From Brachypodium distachyon (lineage: Eukaryota; Streptophyta; Magnoliopsida; Poales; Poaceae): 64,000 nucleotides of DNA. Positions within the stretch are counted from its first letter, which is position 1; every line of letters starts with the position of its first letter. The notes beneath the pieces are model-generated. The model ran no database searches and was not told the origin of the DNA. It was given only the letters and a program-made list of their open reading frames with translations. The stretch is taken from NCBI RefSeq assembly GCF_000005505.3, contig NC_016132.3, forward strand, positions 58,356,914 through 58,420,913, given 5' to 3'. Of this stretch, positions 1 to 11,319 are shown piece after piece. The position numbers were made by a program, and so were the translations under genes.

Positions 1-179
1 TGGTAAATGCCCCGAGAGTTGGTCGTTTTGTGACACATCAATCACTCTTATATTCTTGAGTCGGAAGATTTTTTGAGGAAACCAACCAGTGAAATTGTTA
101 TAGCTGAGTTGAAGAACACTAAGATTTTGGAAGTCCGATAAAAATTCTGGAACCACTCCAGAAATCCCAGGATTAAGCT
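1..179 (-). pseudogene. Partial LRR receptor-like protein, cut by window edge
   Basis: Read on the minus strand, this stretch matches positions about 5130-5300 inside the complete RLP gene downstream, with scattered substitutions. It encodes the same LRR segment (FLSDF-NLSVLQLS, then an FTGWFPQKIF-like turn). Similarity to the RLP gene stops near 180, where unrelated AT-rich sequence begins, so the part upstream of this segment is not adjacent. The rest would lie left of position 1. It is either an exon end of a neighbouring paralogue or a truncated duplicate; the window cannot tell which. Tandem RLP arrays are common in grasses. Confidence 0.6.
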
Positions 180-1838
180 TAACTGGTTAACTTAAATGAT
201 TTCTACCATCCTGATACATCCATCCTACCAATCGGGTCTACTTTTAAAATTCAGATCTTAACTTAGGCTAGCCTGAAAAAGAAAGCAATTTGCTGACAAG
301 TAATCTTTTGTGAGTCACTAAATCTTATAGGATTTGACATAAGGTTCACAACTTGAAGCTTTTAAGAACGAGTTTACCTTACACAAACAGTAAGGTAAAT
401 CTGTGACTTGGCAGCATGCTTGTTTATAGGGTTGTGGTCTTTTTTTTAGTACTGAATCTGTGAATGTGAGGCTGAAGCATACCAGCTACACAACCATTCA
501 TATGCATAGCTACACAACCTTTCTAGTTCTTGCAAAGTACTTGATTTATTGAATCTGAATAGCTTTACATGCTTATAGTTGTGTTTTTCTCCAACATTAG
601 GATAGTGTTACTGCCTGATAGTACATTTTGTAAGTTTGCATTTGTAAATATTTACACTTGCCTTTGTTTTGTTTTTCCATACAGTGACTCAAAGTTATTG
701 ATGCAAATGGGTGGTTGCTCTTTTCTACTGAAGTTCCAACTATGTTTTGTCAGGCCCATAAACTTTTATCGCCGTCATAAACTTTTGTATCCAAATGGGA
801 GGTTGATGGTTGATGTGGCCATAAGCTTTTGTCGCTGTCTAGATCAAAACTTGTGGCTTGTTTGCCGAAGATCTTATTAGTATTGTGTTTGATTAATGAT
901 TTCTTATAAAAACGCATGTAATGTCTAGTATCGTTGTCATGGTGCTTTGCGCCACCAGTTTGTTGCTTACGACGTCTTTGTCGGGATCATATTTTTTATG
1001 TCTGGTAATACTTCTTGTCGGGATCATATTTGTTATGTCTGGTAATACTTCCTGAGGTGCCATATATTGTGTGTTGTTTTTGAAATGGCCACAAAGATGC
1101 AGTTCACTGTGAATCACAACAGATTTTTATGCATAGGCCAGCATTAAATACTTGAGTGGTTTATACAGCCAGCTAATAGCCGGTCTATTAGTGCAGTGAG
1201 CTGTAAGTTGTCTTTTAAATGACATGACATGAGTAGTACAGCCAGCAGACCGAACGGTCACCTTTCGCACAAAATGGAGAAAAAAAATTATGAGGGCGAG
1301 GAATGTGGAGAGAGAGAGAGAGAGAGAGGGGTCAATTCACGAATCCAAGGGCATCGCAGTGACCAAGAACGGCACACAGCTGGAGTGGGCACTAGGGAAG
1401 GGCCGATGAGGCGGCTTGGGGTGACAGCTGCCAGGGCCATGGCCTGTGGGAGAGCCACAAGCAGGCGCGGAGCCATGGGAGATCACCTGCACTAGAGCAT
1501 GCTGGCGGCTGATCCATGCAAATACAATGACGGGAACACAGCTGCGGCGGAAAGGGCAAGGCAGCGGAATATTGATGGTACATGGTAGATTGATGGCATG
1601 AGGTGCATTATGGGTGATGATACAGACCTCAATTTGGGAGATTAGTGCATCTAGGAATTAACACTAGGAATTGAGCAGTTGTCTTACAGTTTCTGTATAA
1701 ATGTCACAATGTGCAAACAACATTACATAAACATAAGATAGAAATATGAGCATATAGGGTGACATATTTTACAACTTATAGTTCTCTTTAATAACAGAGT
1801 AACTGTACTGACCGTCAGCCTGTGCCCTCAGACCATGT
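180..1838. other. Non-coding interval with short repeats
   Basis: No convincing gene is visible. The open frames are short and lack plant-protein features. It holds a two-copy 37-bp direct repeat near 978-1052 and a short GA microsatellite at about 1308-1328. The interval lies 3' of the RLP gene that ends at 1839. Confidence 0.5.
978..1052. repeat. Two-copy 37-bp tandem repeat
   Basis: Two adjacent copies begin with TTGTCGGGATCATATTT at 978 and 1015, with about one mismatch between them. It is a local duplication with no visible coding role. Confidence 0.7.
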
Positions 1839-4800
1839 TCACATAATCCGAAACCATTTGCTGATTTTACCCCATTTCATCAGAAGACCTGCTGTGAATC
1901 CAACGCCAAAGCCCACCCCAACAAAGAGAAACAAGATAATATCAACATGATTTTCGGATATGTTTACTTGTGCCTCATTTGGATTACTTGAATCGCCACA
2001 TGGTTTGGACAAAGGTGGTCCACAGAGCCCTGCATTCCCTTCATATGAAGTGTTTTCAAAAGTCGCAAACTGATGTGATTGTGGTATTCTTCCATACAGC
2101 TTGTTTTGGCATAAGTTCAGGGTGCCAAGAAATGTTAAATTTGTTAGCTCTTGTGAAATCTCCCCAGAAAGCTCATTCCAGGACAGGTCTAATGATTCCA
2201 ACTGACGCATCTCACCAATTTGTGGTGGAATCCTCCCAGCAAATGCATTACGTGACATGTTCAATATACGAAGTGAAACTAGCCTGCCAGTTGATTCAGG
2301 AATGTTACCATCCAATGCATTATTTGAGAAATCAATTGCAGTTAGTGTAGTCAACACTTTTTCAAATGTAACGTATTGCCCTTTGTATGCGATTGCAACA
2401 GTATCTTGGTAGTATGCATTTATAAACGTCGGATGATCTAAGATGTCCCCTGTATCTTCGAACTTTGCCATCATAGATGTAAACTTCTCAAACCATCGTG
2501 GGTCCAAGGTACCAGAGAAGTTGTTTGAGGATATATCAATGATCTGTAACTCTGAGAAGTATTCCCCTAATTTTTTATCTCTGGAAGGATATGCAAGTGA
2601 GCCGTAGAACTGGTTGGATCTCACAACAAGGACACTGAAATGGGAAAGCCTACCCAGCCATGATGGGAAAGTGTCAACCATCTGGTTGTTTCCAACGTCA
2701 AGAACCTCCAAATCAGCGCAGTTAGAAAGAGACCTAGGCAGCTGCCCATGAATCTTATTGCCGTGTAAATTTATTGTCTGAAGCTTACAGTGCTCACTAA
2801 CATTATGAGGCAATGTCCCCTGAAAGTTATTCTCCCTCAAATTTAATATACCCAAGTGGCTATCTTCTATCAGGCAGGATGGTATTACCCCACTGAAGTT
2901 GTTATATGACAGGTCAAGGATTTGGAGGTTGCTTGAATCACAAATAGAATGTGGTATGTGCCCATTTATGTTATTTCTGGACATTTTGAGATAAACAGTT
3001 TTGCTAAGATAAGCAGTGAAGTTTGACATAACAGAAGAGAATCTATTGTTTGAATAATCCAAGACTTGACTGAAACTGCTATATGCTGTCAACAGGTTTG
3101 GCATCGGGATCTGGCCTTCAAGTCTATTGAAACTGAGATCAAGAGATTCCAAACGACTGTTAGGGAGATCATCTGAAGTGAGTTGCATGTATGTGAATAT
3201 GTTGTGCGAAAGATTCAAAACCATAAGGCTATCATCCCATGTCTCCCATATCCATTTGGGTATCGTCCCAGGTATTTTGTTGCTCGAAAGGTCCAATGCC
3301 TGGATATGATTTACTTGCATCAAGAATCTAGGAATTCTTGTCATGTTGCAAGATACAAGTTCTAATCTAAAGAGTTTAGGGAGTAAGGGCACTGTGGGTT
3401 TACTGTCTTCTTCATCCAAGACGGACAACCTGTTGTTTGAGAGACCCAAGTAACCAAGCTTTCTTAACTTCCAAGGTGAACTCGGTTGTACTAAACCTGT
3501 TAAATTGTTTGAGCTAAGATCCAGGGCCACCAAACTTTTGAGTTGAAATAATGATGACGGAATCTGTCCACTAATCTGATTTTCACGCAAATAAACAACT
3601 GATAGGTGTGAATTTAGTGTATCGAACTCTTCTACCGCTCCAGAAAGTTGGTTTGATGAAAGGTCGAGCAGTAACATTGCTGGAGAAGTGAATAGAGATG
3701 TTGGAATATCTCCTGCACAGAGAGTTAAATAAATGGTTATACGTTGACATCATTTAGTGAAGACAAGGAACTGCATATTCTGTAGAACGAAAGTATGAAT
3801 CCCCAAGCTTGGAGAGATGTTACATACAGAAAGGTTAAACAGATCAAGGAATCCTTGTTGTAGTTACTCCGTTCCTAATATAAAAAGTCATAACTTTGTC
3901 CTAAATCAAGCTTCTTCAAATTTGACCAAATTTATAGAAAAATATATTAAGACCTACAATATCAAATGAGTATATTATAAATGATATATATGTAATGACA
4001 GATTTAATAAAACTAGATGTTGGTAGAATTTTCTATAAACTTGGTCGAACTTGAAGAAGTTTGACTTAGGACAAAGATAAGACTTCATATATTTAGGAAC
4101 AAAGGTAGTACTAGTATATTAAGAACATCCAACATAATCCGGTCGCCCAAGCTTGGAGAGATGTTCCCTTCTCTTAACAAGAAATTATGGAAGCCATTCA
4201 ACACATGAACAAGAATGTATGGGTTTAGGTCGGGCTTCTTCAAGAAATTATAGCTTCCGTCCTGCCCTCTTAGACTGGCTGGTTGCTCTTGCCACCATGC
4301 CCTGATTTTGTTTCCTCTTTTGCTGCCTTGCCCCCTGTAACCCTGCTTTGTATTTGTTTTCTATTTATCAATATATTATATATTGTTGGATTCTTTCCTA
4401 CAGTTTTGCTTTAAAAAAAGGGCTACAAAGAAAAGAAAGAACTCAAAATGAAACTAAGGAAGTTGGGTTATGAATTTACTCTTACCTCTAAGGCTATTAT
4501 GTGCAAGATCCACATAAATCAGCTGAGTCAAGTTGACAAGTGTTGTACTTGGTATTGTGCCAGAAATCCCACAGCCCCTTAATACTAGTACCGTTAATTT
4601 GCTGAGCTGTCCAATATCTCTTGTTATAGGAGATAATGAGCCAATATAAGACATTTCCAAGATTCTTAGTTTTTTGAGATTACCAATTGAAGATGGTATT
4701 GCACCAGAGAAGCCACCACCGGAGATTCTCAAGGAAGTCAATTTGCTGAGGTTGCCAATTGATGGTGGTATTTGTCCAGTGAAGCCACAGCTAGTGAATT

Positions 4801-6091
4801 CCAAACTTGTCAAGTTGGTGAGGTTGCCAATGAAGGGAGGCATTATGCTGGAGGAATAGTAATCAGCGAGTTGCAAGCTTGTCAAGTTCTTAAGGCTACT
4901 AATCCATGGTCCTAACTCCCCAGAAAATAACCCAAAAGAGAGCTGCAATTTTTGCAAGGAGTTGAGCTTGTCGAACAATAAATCAGCAGGCTCCATGGAA
5001 ATTGAACCTCCATCAATACCTAGCTCCCTCAGAGACAGGATGTTGCTAAAAGAGCTCAGCTTGATACCGGAGAAACTAGTATACTGTAGATTCAAAATCT
5101 CCAAAGAAGTCCCATTTGGAAATTTTTGTACATGCCCTGAGAGTTCAAAATTGTTTGACACATCAATCAATCTTATATTCTTCAGTTGAAAGATTTTCTG
5201 AGGAAACCAACCAGTGAAGTCATTATCGCTGAGTTGAAGAACACTAAGATTGTGAAAGTCCGATAAAAATTCCGGAACCACACCAGAAATCCAATAATTA
5301 AGCTTGAGGTTGATCACTGTAAGTGATCGGAGACTTGACAGGCAGTGGATTGGACCATGGAGGTTGCAGTTTACCATGCTAAGAACCTGAAGACGGGGAG
5401 CAGCTTTACCTAGATTACCACACCACGCTTCGCCGCTAGATATGTCCACCCCATCGAGGTAGAGTTCCCTCAGATTGGTAAGGTTTGCAAATAAGGTCTC
5501 AAACTTGGGTTCTCGTAGCTCCAGATAGTTGTAGGCATTCAAGACATCATACATATTGTTGAATTGCAAGGGATCAACGCCATGCAGTGAAGAAAGATCC
5601 AAGGATATGAGGCTCGTGAGCTTTCCTATGGCGATCGGTACCTGACCGTAGAGGCCTGAACAAGAAAGGTTGAGATGAGTGAGCTTTGACAGCCTCTCGA
5701 AGCCAGCTGCCGGAATGCGAGATCTGCCAAAATCATTCATGCTGAGGTCGAGGTAACGTAAGGAGGTGAGGTTGAAGAGCGCAGCATGGCAGCCGTAGCT
5801 GTAGAGTCCACAGCCACCGAGGTCAAGAACAGTGACATGGCCGCCGCCAGGATCACCCTCATCACAGCCGACGCCCTCCCAGTGGCAGCAGTCGGTACCA
5901 GGTTGCCACGACGACAGCGTAGTGGTCGAGTAGTCGAAGATGAAGGACTCCTTTAGTTGGAGAAGTGCTGCAGCCTGGTCTGGATGGCACAAAGATGAAG
6001 CTGTGGCATTACCAGGGGCATGAGAAGCAGATGCAGCTAACAAATAGAGTTGTATCAGTATGAAGATGGCAAGCAGGTGAGCACAAGCCAT
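1839..6091 (-). CDS. LRR receptor-like protein (RLP, Cf/Hcr2-like)
   Basis: This is a predicted cell-surface immune or developmental receptor without a kinase domain. Proposed exons are 6091-4486 and 3712-1839, about 1159 aa. The intron (GT at 4485, AG before 3712) joins HNSLRG to DIPTSLF in frame. The ATG at 6091 is chosen because the frame upstream has only a TTG; it starts a hydrophobic signal peptide (AHLLAIFILIQLYLLAASA). The order is signal peptide, N-terminal cap with the CCHWEGVGC motif, long runs of LxxLxLSxNxLxGxIP repeats, an island-like insert near AYYQDTVAIAYKGQ, the last LRRs, the GNAGLCGPPL cap, then one membrane segment (ILFLFVGVGFGVGFTAGLLM) and a short basic tail. This is typical of RLPs, which are known to signal with SOBIR1-type kinases; that partnership is family knowledge. 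The ligand is unknown. The intron holds a MITE and a LINE 3' end. Confidence 0.9.
3865..4110. mobile_element. Stowaway-like MITE in the RLP intron
   Basis: The ends are imperfect inverted repeats: CTCCGTTCCTAATATA at the left and TATATTTAGGAACAAAGG at the right. The arms (TTTGTCCTAAATCAAGCTTC and the complementary GAAGTTTGACTTAGGACAAA) can fold back on each other. Length is about 245 bp, AT-rich, with no coding capacity. It lies wholly inside the RLP intron. Confidence 0.75.
4111..4424 (+). mobile_element. LINE 3'-end fragment in the RLP intron
   Basis: The segment ends in TTCTTTCCTACAG, TTTGC and a run of A, like the 3' end of the LINE fragment at 36.9 kb. Upstream it has the pyrimidine-rich, stop-filled 3' UTR look of grass non-LTR retroelements. 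The left boundary is uncertain. The insertion is in sense orientation on the plus strand, antisense to the RLP gene. Confidence 0.5.
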
Positions 6092-6859
6092 CGGTTCGTT
6101 TGGACCTCTGAAGTGCAACTAGACCCCCAGGAGAAGATATAACAACAACACGTTGTCTCTACATTGTCTCTTTATATACTTGAATGCAGCACTCCTGCAT
6201 GGTCTCAACGAGAAAACATTGCATTGTCTCTTTCACTAAACAAAGAGCTAGATTGTGTTTTGTCTTTTTGTTCTGACGCAAGTGTGTTTTATTTTTTCTG
6301 AAGACAAGATGTGGTGCCATGGTGGAAGAAGTGGAAATTTATTTATGGCGAGGATGGTGACTTTGAAGCCAAGCCACTGCCTCCAAATGTCTTTAGTCTC
6401 CAGCTTCCTAGTACAATGTTTTCTTATTAGAGGTCAGTACGATGTACGATGTTGGCTGACGATAATGACAAGAGGTCACTTTTGAAGAGTTCCTTGGGAA
6501 TATTTTGGAACAATCCTGTCGGCCACAACATTGGTTTACATGTATAGAAATAACCACCGGCCGGCGACCCTGGGCGGCTGCCCGGGCTCAGAAAAATAAT
6601 GCTACTAATTAGTGTAGTTATGTGAAGGCTTAGTAGATTTATTTTTTCTTAAGCCAAATGCTGATTTATAAAGGTCTTGCCCAGGCTGCAGAAGTAGGCT
6701 GGCTCCGCCACTGGTAATAACTATGGCAGCTCATTCTTCTTTCAATATCAGGTTGGTTACATATATAGAACATTAGAACTAGATGTGGCCTTTTCAGTTA
6801 GGTCCACTTAATTCCTTAATAGTACAATTAGACGTATGAGAACATATACAGTATAACAA

Positions 6860-7254
6860 GAATTAGACATAACCTGGTACCAATCTAAAAACAGGAATGC
6901 ATATTGTGATGACACAATTCAGGACAGTGATACAAAAGATCTCTCATGTATTAAAATTTCAACTGCTTAAGGCGACAAAGCACAGGCCTCGCCCTCATGT
7001 CATCATCCACATCAATGAGGGGCCGGCTTCTCACTGATCCTGTTCTCTGTCATATACAGAAATACCAAGAATTAATCATAACATGGTACCAATCTGAAAA
7101 CAGGAATGCATATTGTGATGAAACAATTCGGCGACAGTGATACAAAAAGATCCATCATGTATAAATTTCAACTGCTTAAGGTGACAAAGCACCAGCCTCC
7201 AAATCATGTCATCATCCACATCCATGAGGGGCCGGCTTCTCACTGATCCTGTTC
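6860..7254. repeat. Two-copy tandem duplication, unit about 0.2 kb
   Basis: The segment 6860-7043 is repeated at 7068-7254 with small indels. Both copies contain GGTACCAATCT, AGGAATGCATATTGTGATGA and GAGGGGCCGGCTTCTCACTG. A third, partial GGCCGGCTTCTCACTGAT follows near 7280. No coding function is apparent. Confidence 0.8.
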
Positions 7255-8514
7255 GTGTGGGTCAACAGCATGGGCCACATGGCCGGCTTCTCACTGATTC
7301 TAGTCATAATTGGAAGGGCATATGTATGATTGCATGCATATTATCGCCCAAAATGTTGCTGGTCCTTTCATTTTTTCAGAGAGAAAAATGCCTTATATAT
7401 ATGATTTTATAATGCTCCTGCACAATGCCTTCGTTTTGCTGAGGTGAAATCTAATTTCATTTCCAGGTTCCAACGCCAACGGTCTAGGTGGATTTGTCAG
7501 AAGGAGGTTGGAAGTTGTAGGAGAGATCGCCGTGAATCCCTAAAGAAAGCATGAACCAAAAACTAACATGCTTAATTACATGTCTAGGTAATTTTAATTT
7601 GTTCATGCAGTTTCGATCTTGTAGAACTTTCAGGTAGTTTCAGTCAGATACCATGAAACTGCATGGGTTCTGGGGTCTTGCATTTCTCGAGCTCTTTGCA
7701 GCTACTCCATGGAATCAGTAAGCAGTAGCATAGTTGTAAAAGACAGGACTATTGGTTTTTCTGAAACCTTCTGCCTGAAATCACATCTTCAGGCGATGTA
7801 AGAGGATGCTGGACGGAATTAACTCAGAAGGATTTGCAGCTCTGGAAGTAATTATTTAGTTTTCGGCAAATCAAGTGTAATCTACAGACCAGGTCAATTG
7901 GGTAAAATGATATACATATGCTTATGCTTATAGATAAGAATTTTCCAACAGAACAACGGTATAACGTTGTCTTATGTTATGGTTTTCTTTGTTTTGTTAA
8001 GGCAAGGCCTTTTTTAATGTATAAAACCAAGTAACACCAACAGACCAGAAAGCGATTCATCACCTATTTTGCAGCTGTGATAAGGCGAGGGAGAACAAGA
8101 TGACAATATCTGAAGCAGGTGTTGCTGGTTTCCTCTAGCTGCCCTTGTGGTTACAGGCCGAGGCCAGAGCAATAGTTCCTCTTTTTGTTTTTTGAGTCTC
8201 CAGTGCAGTAGTTCCTAGATGAACAAGATGGATCATACTTTTTCTTTCTTTCTTAGAGAACAAGATGGCTGATCCTGCGTTTGCTCTAGTCAGCAGAGGG
8301 CTCAATTTCTGTTTTGACTCCAGCAAAAGTAAATGTAAATGCTGCGGGCTAGTTCTCAACTTCTGGATTCAGTTTGTTAAAAGTAACTTCTGAATTCCAG
8401 TTCACAATGTTGTTTTCGAAAACACACGAACAGTTGAGCGTTGGCAGCAGGATCCATTCATGACTTGCAAGCTTCCTGTTGCTGATTGATTCTTATCAGC
8501 ACTATCTCTACTAT

Positions 8515-8741
8515 ACTACTCCCGTTCCTAAATATATGTTGTAGTTGTCATATAAAAAGTTTGACCAAGTTTTTAGAAAAATCTACCGTCATCTACAACT
8601 CCAAACTAGTTTTATACTTATTTGATACTGTAAATATTAAATATATTACTCCCATACTTTTCTATTAATTTGGTGAAACTTTAAGAAACTTGACTTAGGA
8701 CAAAACTGGAAGAACTTATCTTTAGAAACGACGGTAACAGT
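8515..8741. mobile_element. Stowaway-like MITE
   Basis: The left end reads CTCCCGTTCCTAAATATATG and the right end is degenerate (ATCTTTAGAAACGACGGTAA). The inner arms AGTTTGACCAAG and TTGACTTAGGACAAAACT are like those of the RLP-intron MITE. About 225 bp, AT-rich, non-coding. Confidence 0.6.
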
Positions 8742-9289
8742 AGCTACATTTCAACAATTCACAAGCCCTGTCGACCAGCTCCTGCTGATGAATCCATCAT
8801 GGCGGCAGATACATCATCTCCTCCTGACCAAATAATCTTTTGGCAATAATGCAGTGTAAGGAACAATTCTTCAGGTCAACAGATTTGGAATCATCTCAAC
8901 ACAGCTACAGCTCAGTGTAAATTGGGACAACTAACCCCATATTTGTGTTCTACTAGAATGGTAGGGCAATTCTAGAAAACTCGGAACACATACACAAGCT
9001 GGTACAACAATCAAGTGTTAATTAAGAACGATCACAATGATGCCAAAACTTTGGTAAATGGATTTGCAAGCAAATGAGGCAGTATCGCTAAGAATCAAAC
9101 AGAATCGTGTGCTTTCTTGTTGTCCAATGTATTATTCAAGTCAAGTAGAACAATTTCTTGTTACATCCAATTAACTTGATACATGCATCATATAACTTAG
9201 ACAGAGCTGTGATCTCTAGCCGCATAAAAAAAGATTGATTATATCGAACACTCCAAATGGAACTGGTGTACTCCTTGAACAAAATGATC

Positions 9290-9627
9290 TCAGTTTGTTA
9301 CGTCAGGCTTATGGTATATGGATTCCAGACATTCTTTGGCACGGTGGACCTTTGACTGGAGATAAAAGCTTCCGCCCTTGGCATTCTTCTCAAACATTAC
9401 ATCATACTTCTGCAAAATATTTAAAAGGGATAAAATTAGTATCAGTTTATGTCCAAAACAAATGGCTATATATGTGGTGTTAACCATTTTAACAGTGTGA
9501 TGCTGTTTTAGACATTTTTTCTCGAACACGCCGAGCGGCGTGTCTTTTCCATTAAGAAGAAAGCGCAAGAAGCGCAAGTACAAGCAGGCAACAAAGGAGT
9601 CCCAAAGGGCTCAAAAATAAAAAGGAA

Positions 9628-9678
<51 letters not shown>

Positions 9679-10904
9679 CTATACAGGGAGCTGTTTTAGA
9701 CATTGGCTCATACTTCTGTAATTTAACATCAGTTTTAAGCTAAAGAACTGCCATGGATGTGCTTACTTCCGTGAATCCTATGGTTTAACCATAAATCATA
9801 TGAATATCACAAAGAAAAAACAGTTTCTACTTGCTAGAACATATTGACAGAATTGTCGCATATTATCACACACCTGCATGATCTCTTCCCAACTCGTCTT
9901 TTCACTGATACCCAGTATTTGCCTGGCTTCTTGCTCAGTCATGGCCTTGCTAGCCCTTCGAATACCATTTATAGCTTCCTGGGCAGCTCCGGTTTTATTT
10001 GCATCTATAAGATTATTTTTTTTGCATATTATCAGTTGTTTTCAGAAAAGTGGATGGAGCATCAGCACAAGTAGTAGATGTTTCTATGGATCATTAGCAA
10101 CCTAAGGGAAGAAACAGTATCCAACTTTGCATTTTTCAACTACATCAGAACAGTAATATGCAAGATACAGTCAATATAAAAAATTACAAAAATTTCCAAG
10201 CAGACCTTAGACTATTTACTGTAATTTAGGCGAACAAGGGTTGTTGATCTACAGGCTTATGCCTCACCTTTGAATGCATAAAGTTCATGATAATTTTGCA
10301 GACATTTCTCAACAGTTCAAGACAGGGTCAAATGCCACTAAGATGAATCAAGTTTTAATTTAACCAAATGATCATTCAGACTGAAATGAATTCAGTATAT
10401 TCATCCTTTCATACTAAATGACAAGTAATACTACCATGATGACAGTAACAAACATAAAATGGCAATAACTCATGATTAATACGGAGTAGATACCAAACTT
10501 TTCTGTGTTCGTAGTTGCAATTGAAGCAGTCTAGCATTTCAAACTATGCCCCCTCAAGCCAGCACAGCAACACAATGCATGTTACCATCATATCACCATC
10601 AGAACAAAAAAAACACGTATTTTTCTATCAAGGGGGTGATGGTAGAGCAGAGGCACTCACTGACGATGGCCTGGCGGTAGGCCTGGATCACCGCCCTGCC
10701 GACGACGGTGCCGCCCATGACGATGAGGTTCGCAAGCAACCTCCCGGCCTGCAGGAAACCAGCAAAGCAGGCAGGCAGAGAACATCAGCCACGCGGTCCA
10801 TCAATCAAATCCCGAACAGGCCGTGAAACACACCCCCAGAATCGAATCAAATCGAGAAACACACCCCCGGATAAAGAAAAACCCGGCGTACGTAAACGTA
10901 CCAT
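9290..10904 (-). CDS. PAM16: PAM16/TIM16-like mitochondrial import motor subunit
   Basis: PAM16 is the inactive J-like partner that recruits and restrains PAM18 at the inner-membrane TIM23 motor, regulating mtHsp70-driven protein import; in Arabidopsis the homologue (MUSE5) is also a negative regulator of immunity. Four exons are proposed: 10904-10902, 10748-10661, 10004-9874 and 9409-9290, giving 113 aa. The first exon holds only the ATG; the next starts AGRLLANLIVMGGTVVGRAV, a near-perfect family signature with the membrane-associating N-terminus. The J-like domain follows: GAAQEAINGIRRASKAMTEQ, ARQILGISEKTSWEEIMQ, then KYDVMFEKNAKGGSFYLQSK and VHRAKECLE. As expected for PAM16, no HPD motif is seen. 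Splice phases agree throughout. The third intron carries a LINE fragment with target-site duplications. Confidence 0.95.
9502..9704 (-). mobile_element. 5'-truncated LINE fragment in a PAM16 intron
   Basis: A direct repeat GCTGTTTTAGACATT flanks the insert at 9502-9516 and 9690-9704, as expected for target-primed reverse transcription. The plus strand starts with a run of T followed by CTCGAACACGCCGAGCGGCG, so the element's poly(A)-tailed 3' end points left and the element is on the minus strand. Its other end is a GAAA microsatellite (about 9630-9678). No ORF remains. The splice sites of PAM16 exons 3 and 4 are not touched. Confidence 0.7.
9630..9678. repeat. (GAAA)n microsatellite
   Basis: About 12 copies of the tetranucleotide GAAA, lying at the truncated end of the LINE insertion in a PAM16 intron. 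Such runs are usually length-variable. Confidence 0.9.
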
Positions 10905-11310
10905 CTCGCTCTAATTCGTTTCCCCACTCCTCCGGCGAATAGGCGTGGAAGAAACCCTAGGCGGCCGCGACTGTCGTCGTCGTCGTATCGAGCCAGGCGC
11001 TCGCGAGGGCGGGCGGAGGAGCAGCCGCGGGACGGAGGGCGTGCGGGAGAGGCGGGAGCGAGTTTGTCCCTGGAAACTCGACGCCGGCGGTAGCGCTAGC
11101 GGCGGCGGCCGCAATCGGTGTCGGGTTTGGCTTTGTTTCGGGAGGAAGAAGAGGGCGAATCCGGGCTGCTTTGATTTGTTGGTTTGGGTCTTGAGAGTTG
11201 TTCGTCTTGGGAAGCAAGAAAGGTTCCTGCAGTGGGCTGGTGCAAGTGGGCTGCGCGCTTGGGCTGGTCGGCCAGTTTTACTAGGCCGTACCAGGCCCAG
11301 TATACAGAGC
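10905..11310 (-). promoter_or_regulatory. PAM16 5' UTR and promoter with telo-box and site II motifs
   Basis: Just upstream of the PAM16 ATG there is a telo-box (AAACCCTA, 10952-10959). Further up, three TGGGCT site II elements lie at 11233-11238, 11247-11252 and 11260-11265, with GGCCCA near 11294. In plants this pair of motifs marks growth-linked housekeeping genes, including many for mitochondrial and ribosomal proteins. The start of transcription cannot be read from the sequence. Confidence 0.55.
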
Positions 11311-11319
11311 GAGCAGCTT

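Larger units (their letters stand above)
6119..9230. other. Intergenic interval between RLP and PAM16
   Basis: No supported gene. The RLP promoter lies at its left end. It contains a possible TE fragment near 6560-6720 (a GGCTCCGCCACTGG-type end, weak evidence), a two-copy 0.2-kb tandem duplication at 6860-7254 and a MITE at 8515-8741. The remaining open frames are short, without recognisable domains. Confidence 0.5.

Noticed and set aside
6092..6118. RLP start further upstream at 6118
   Set aside because: That codon is TTG. The first ATG, at 6091, begins a normal signal peptide.
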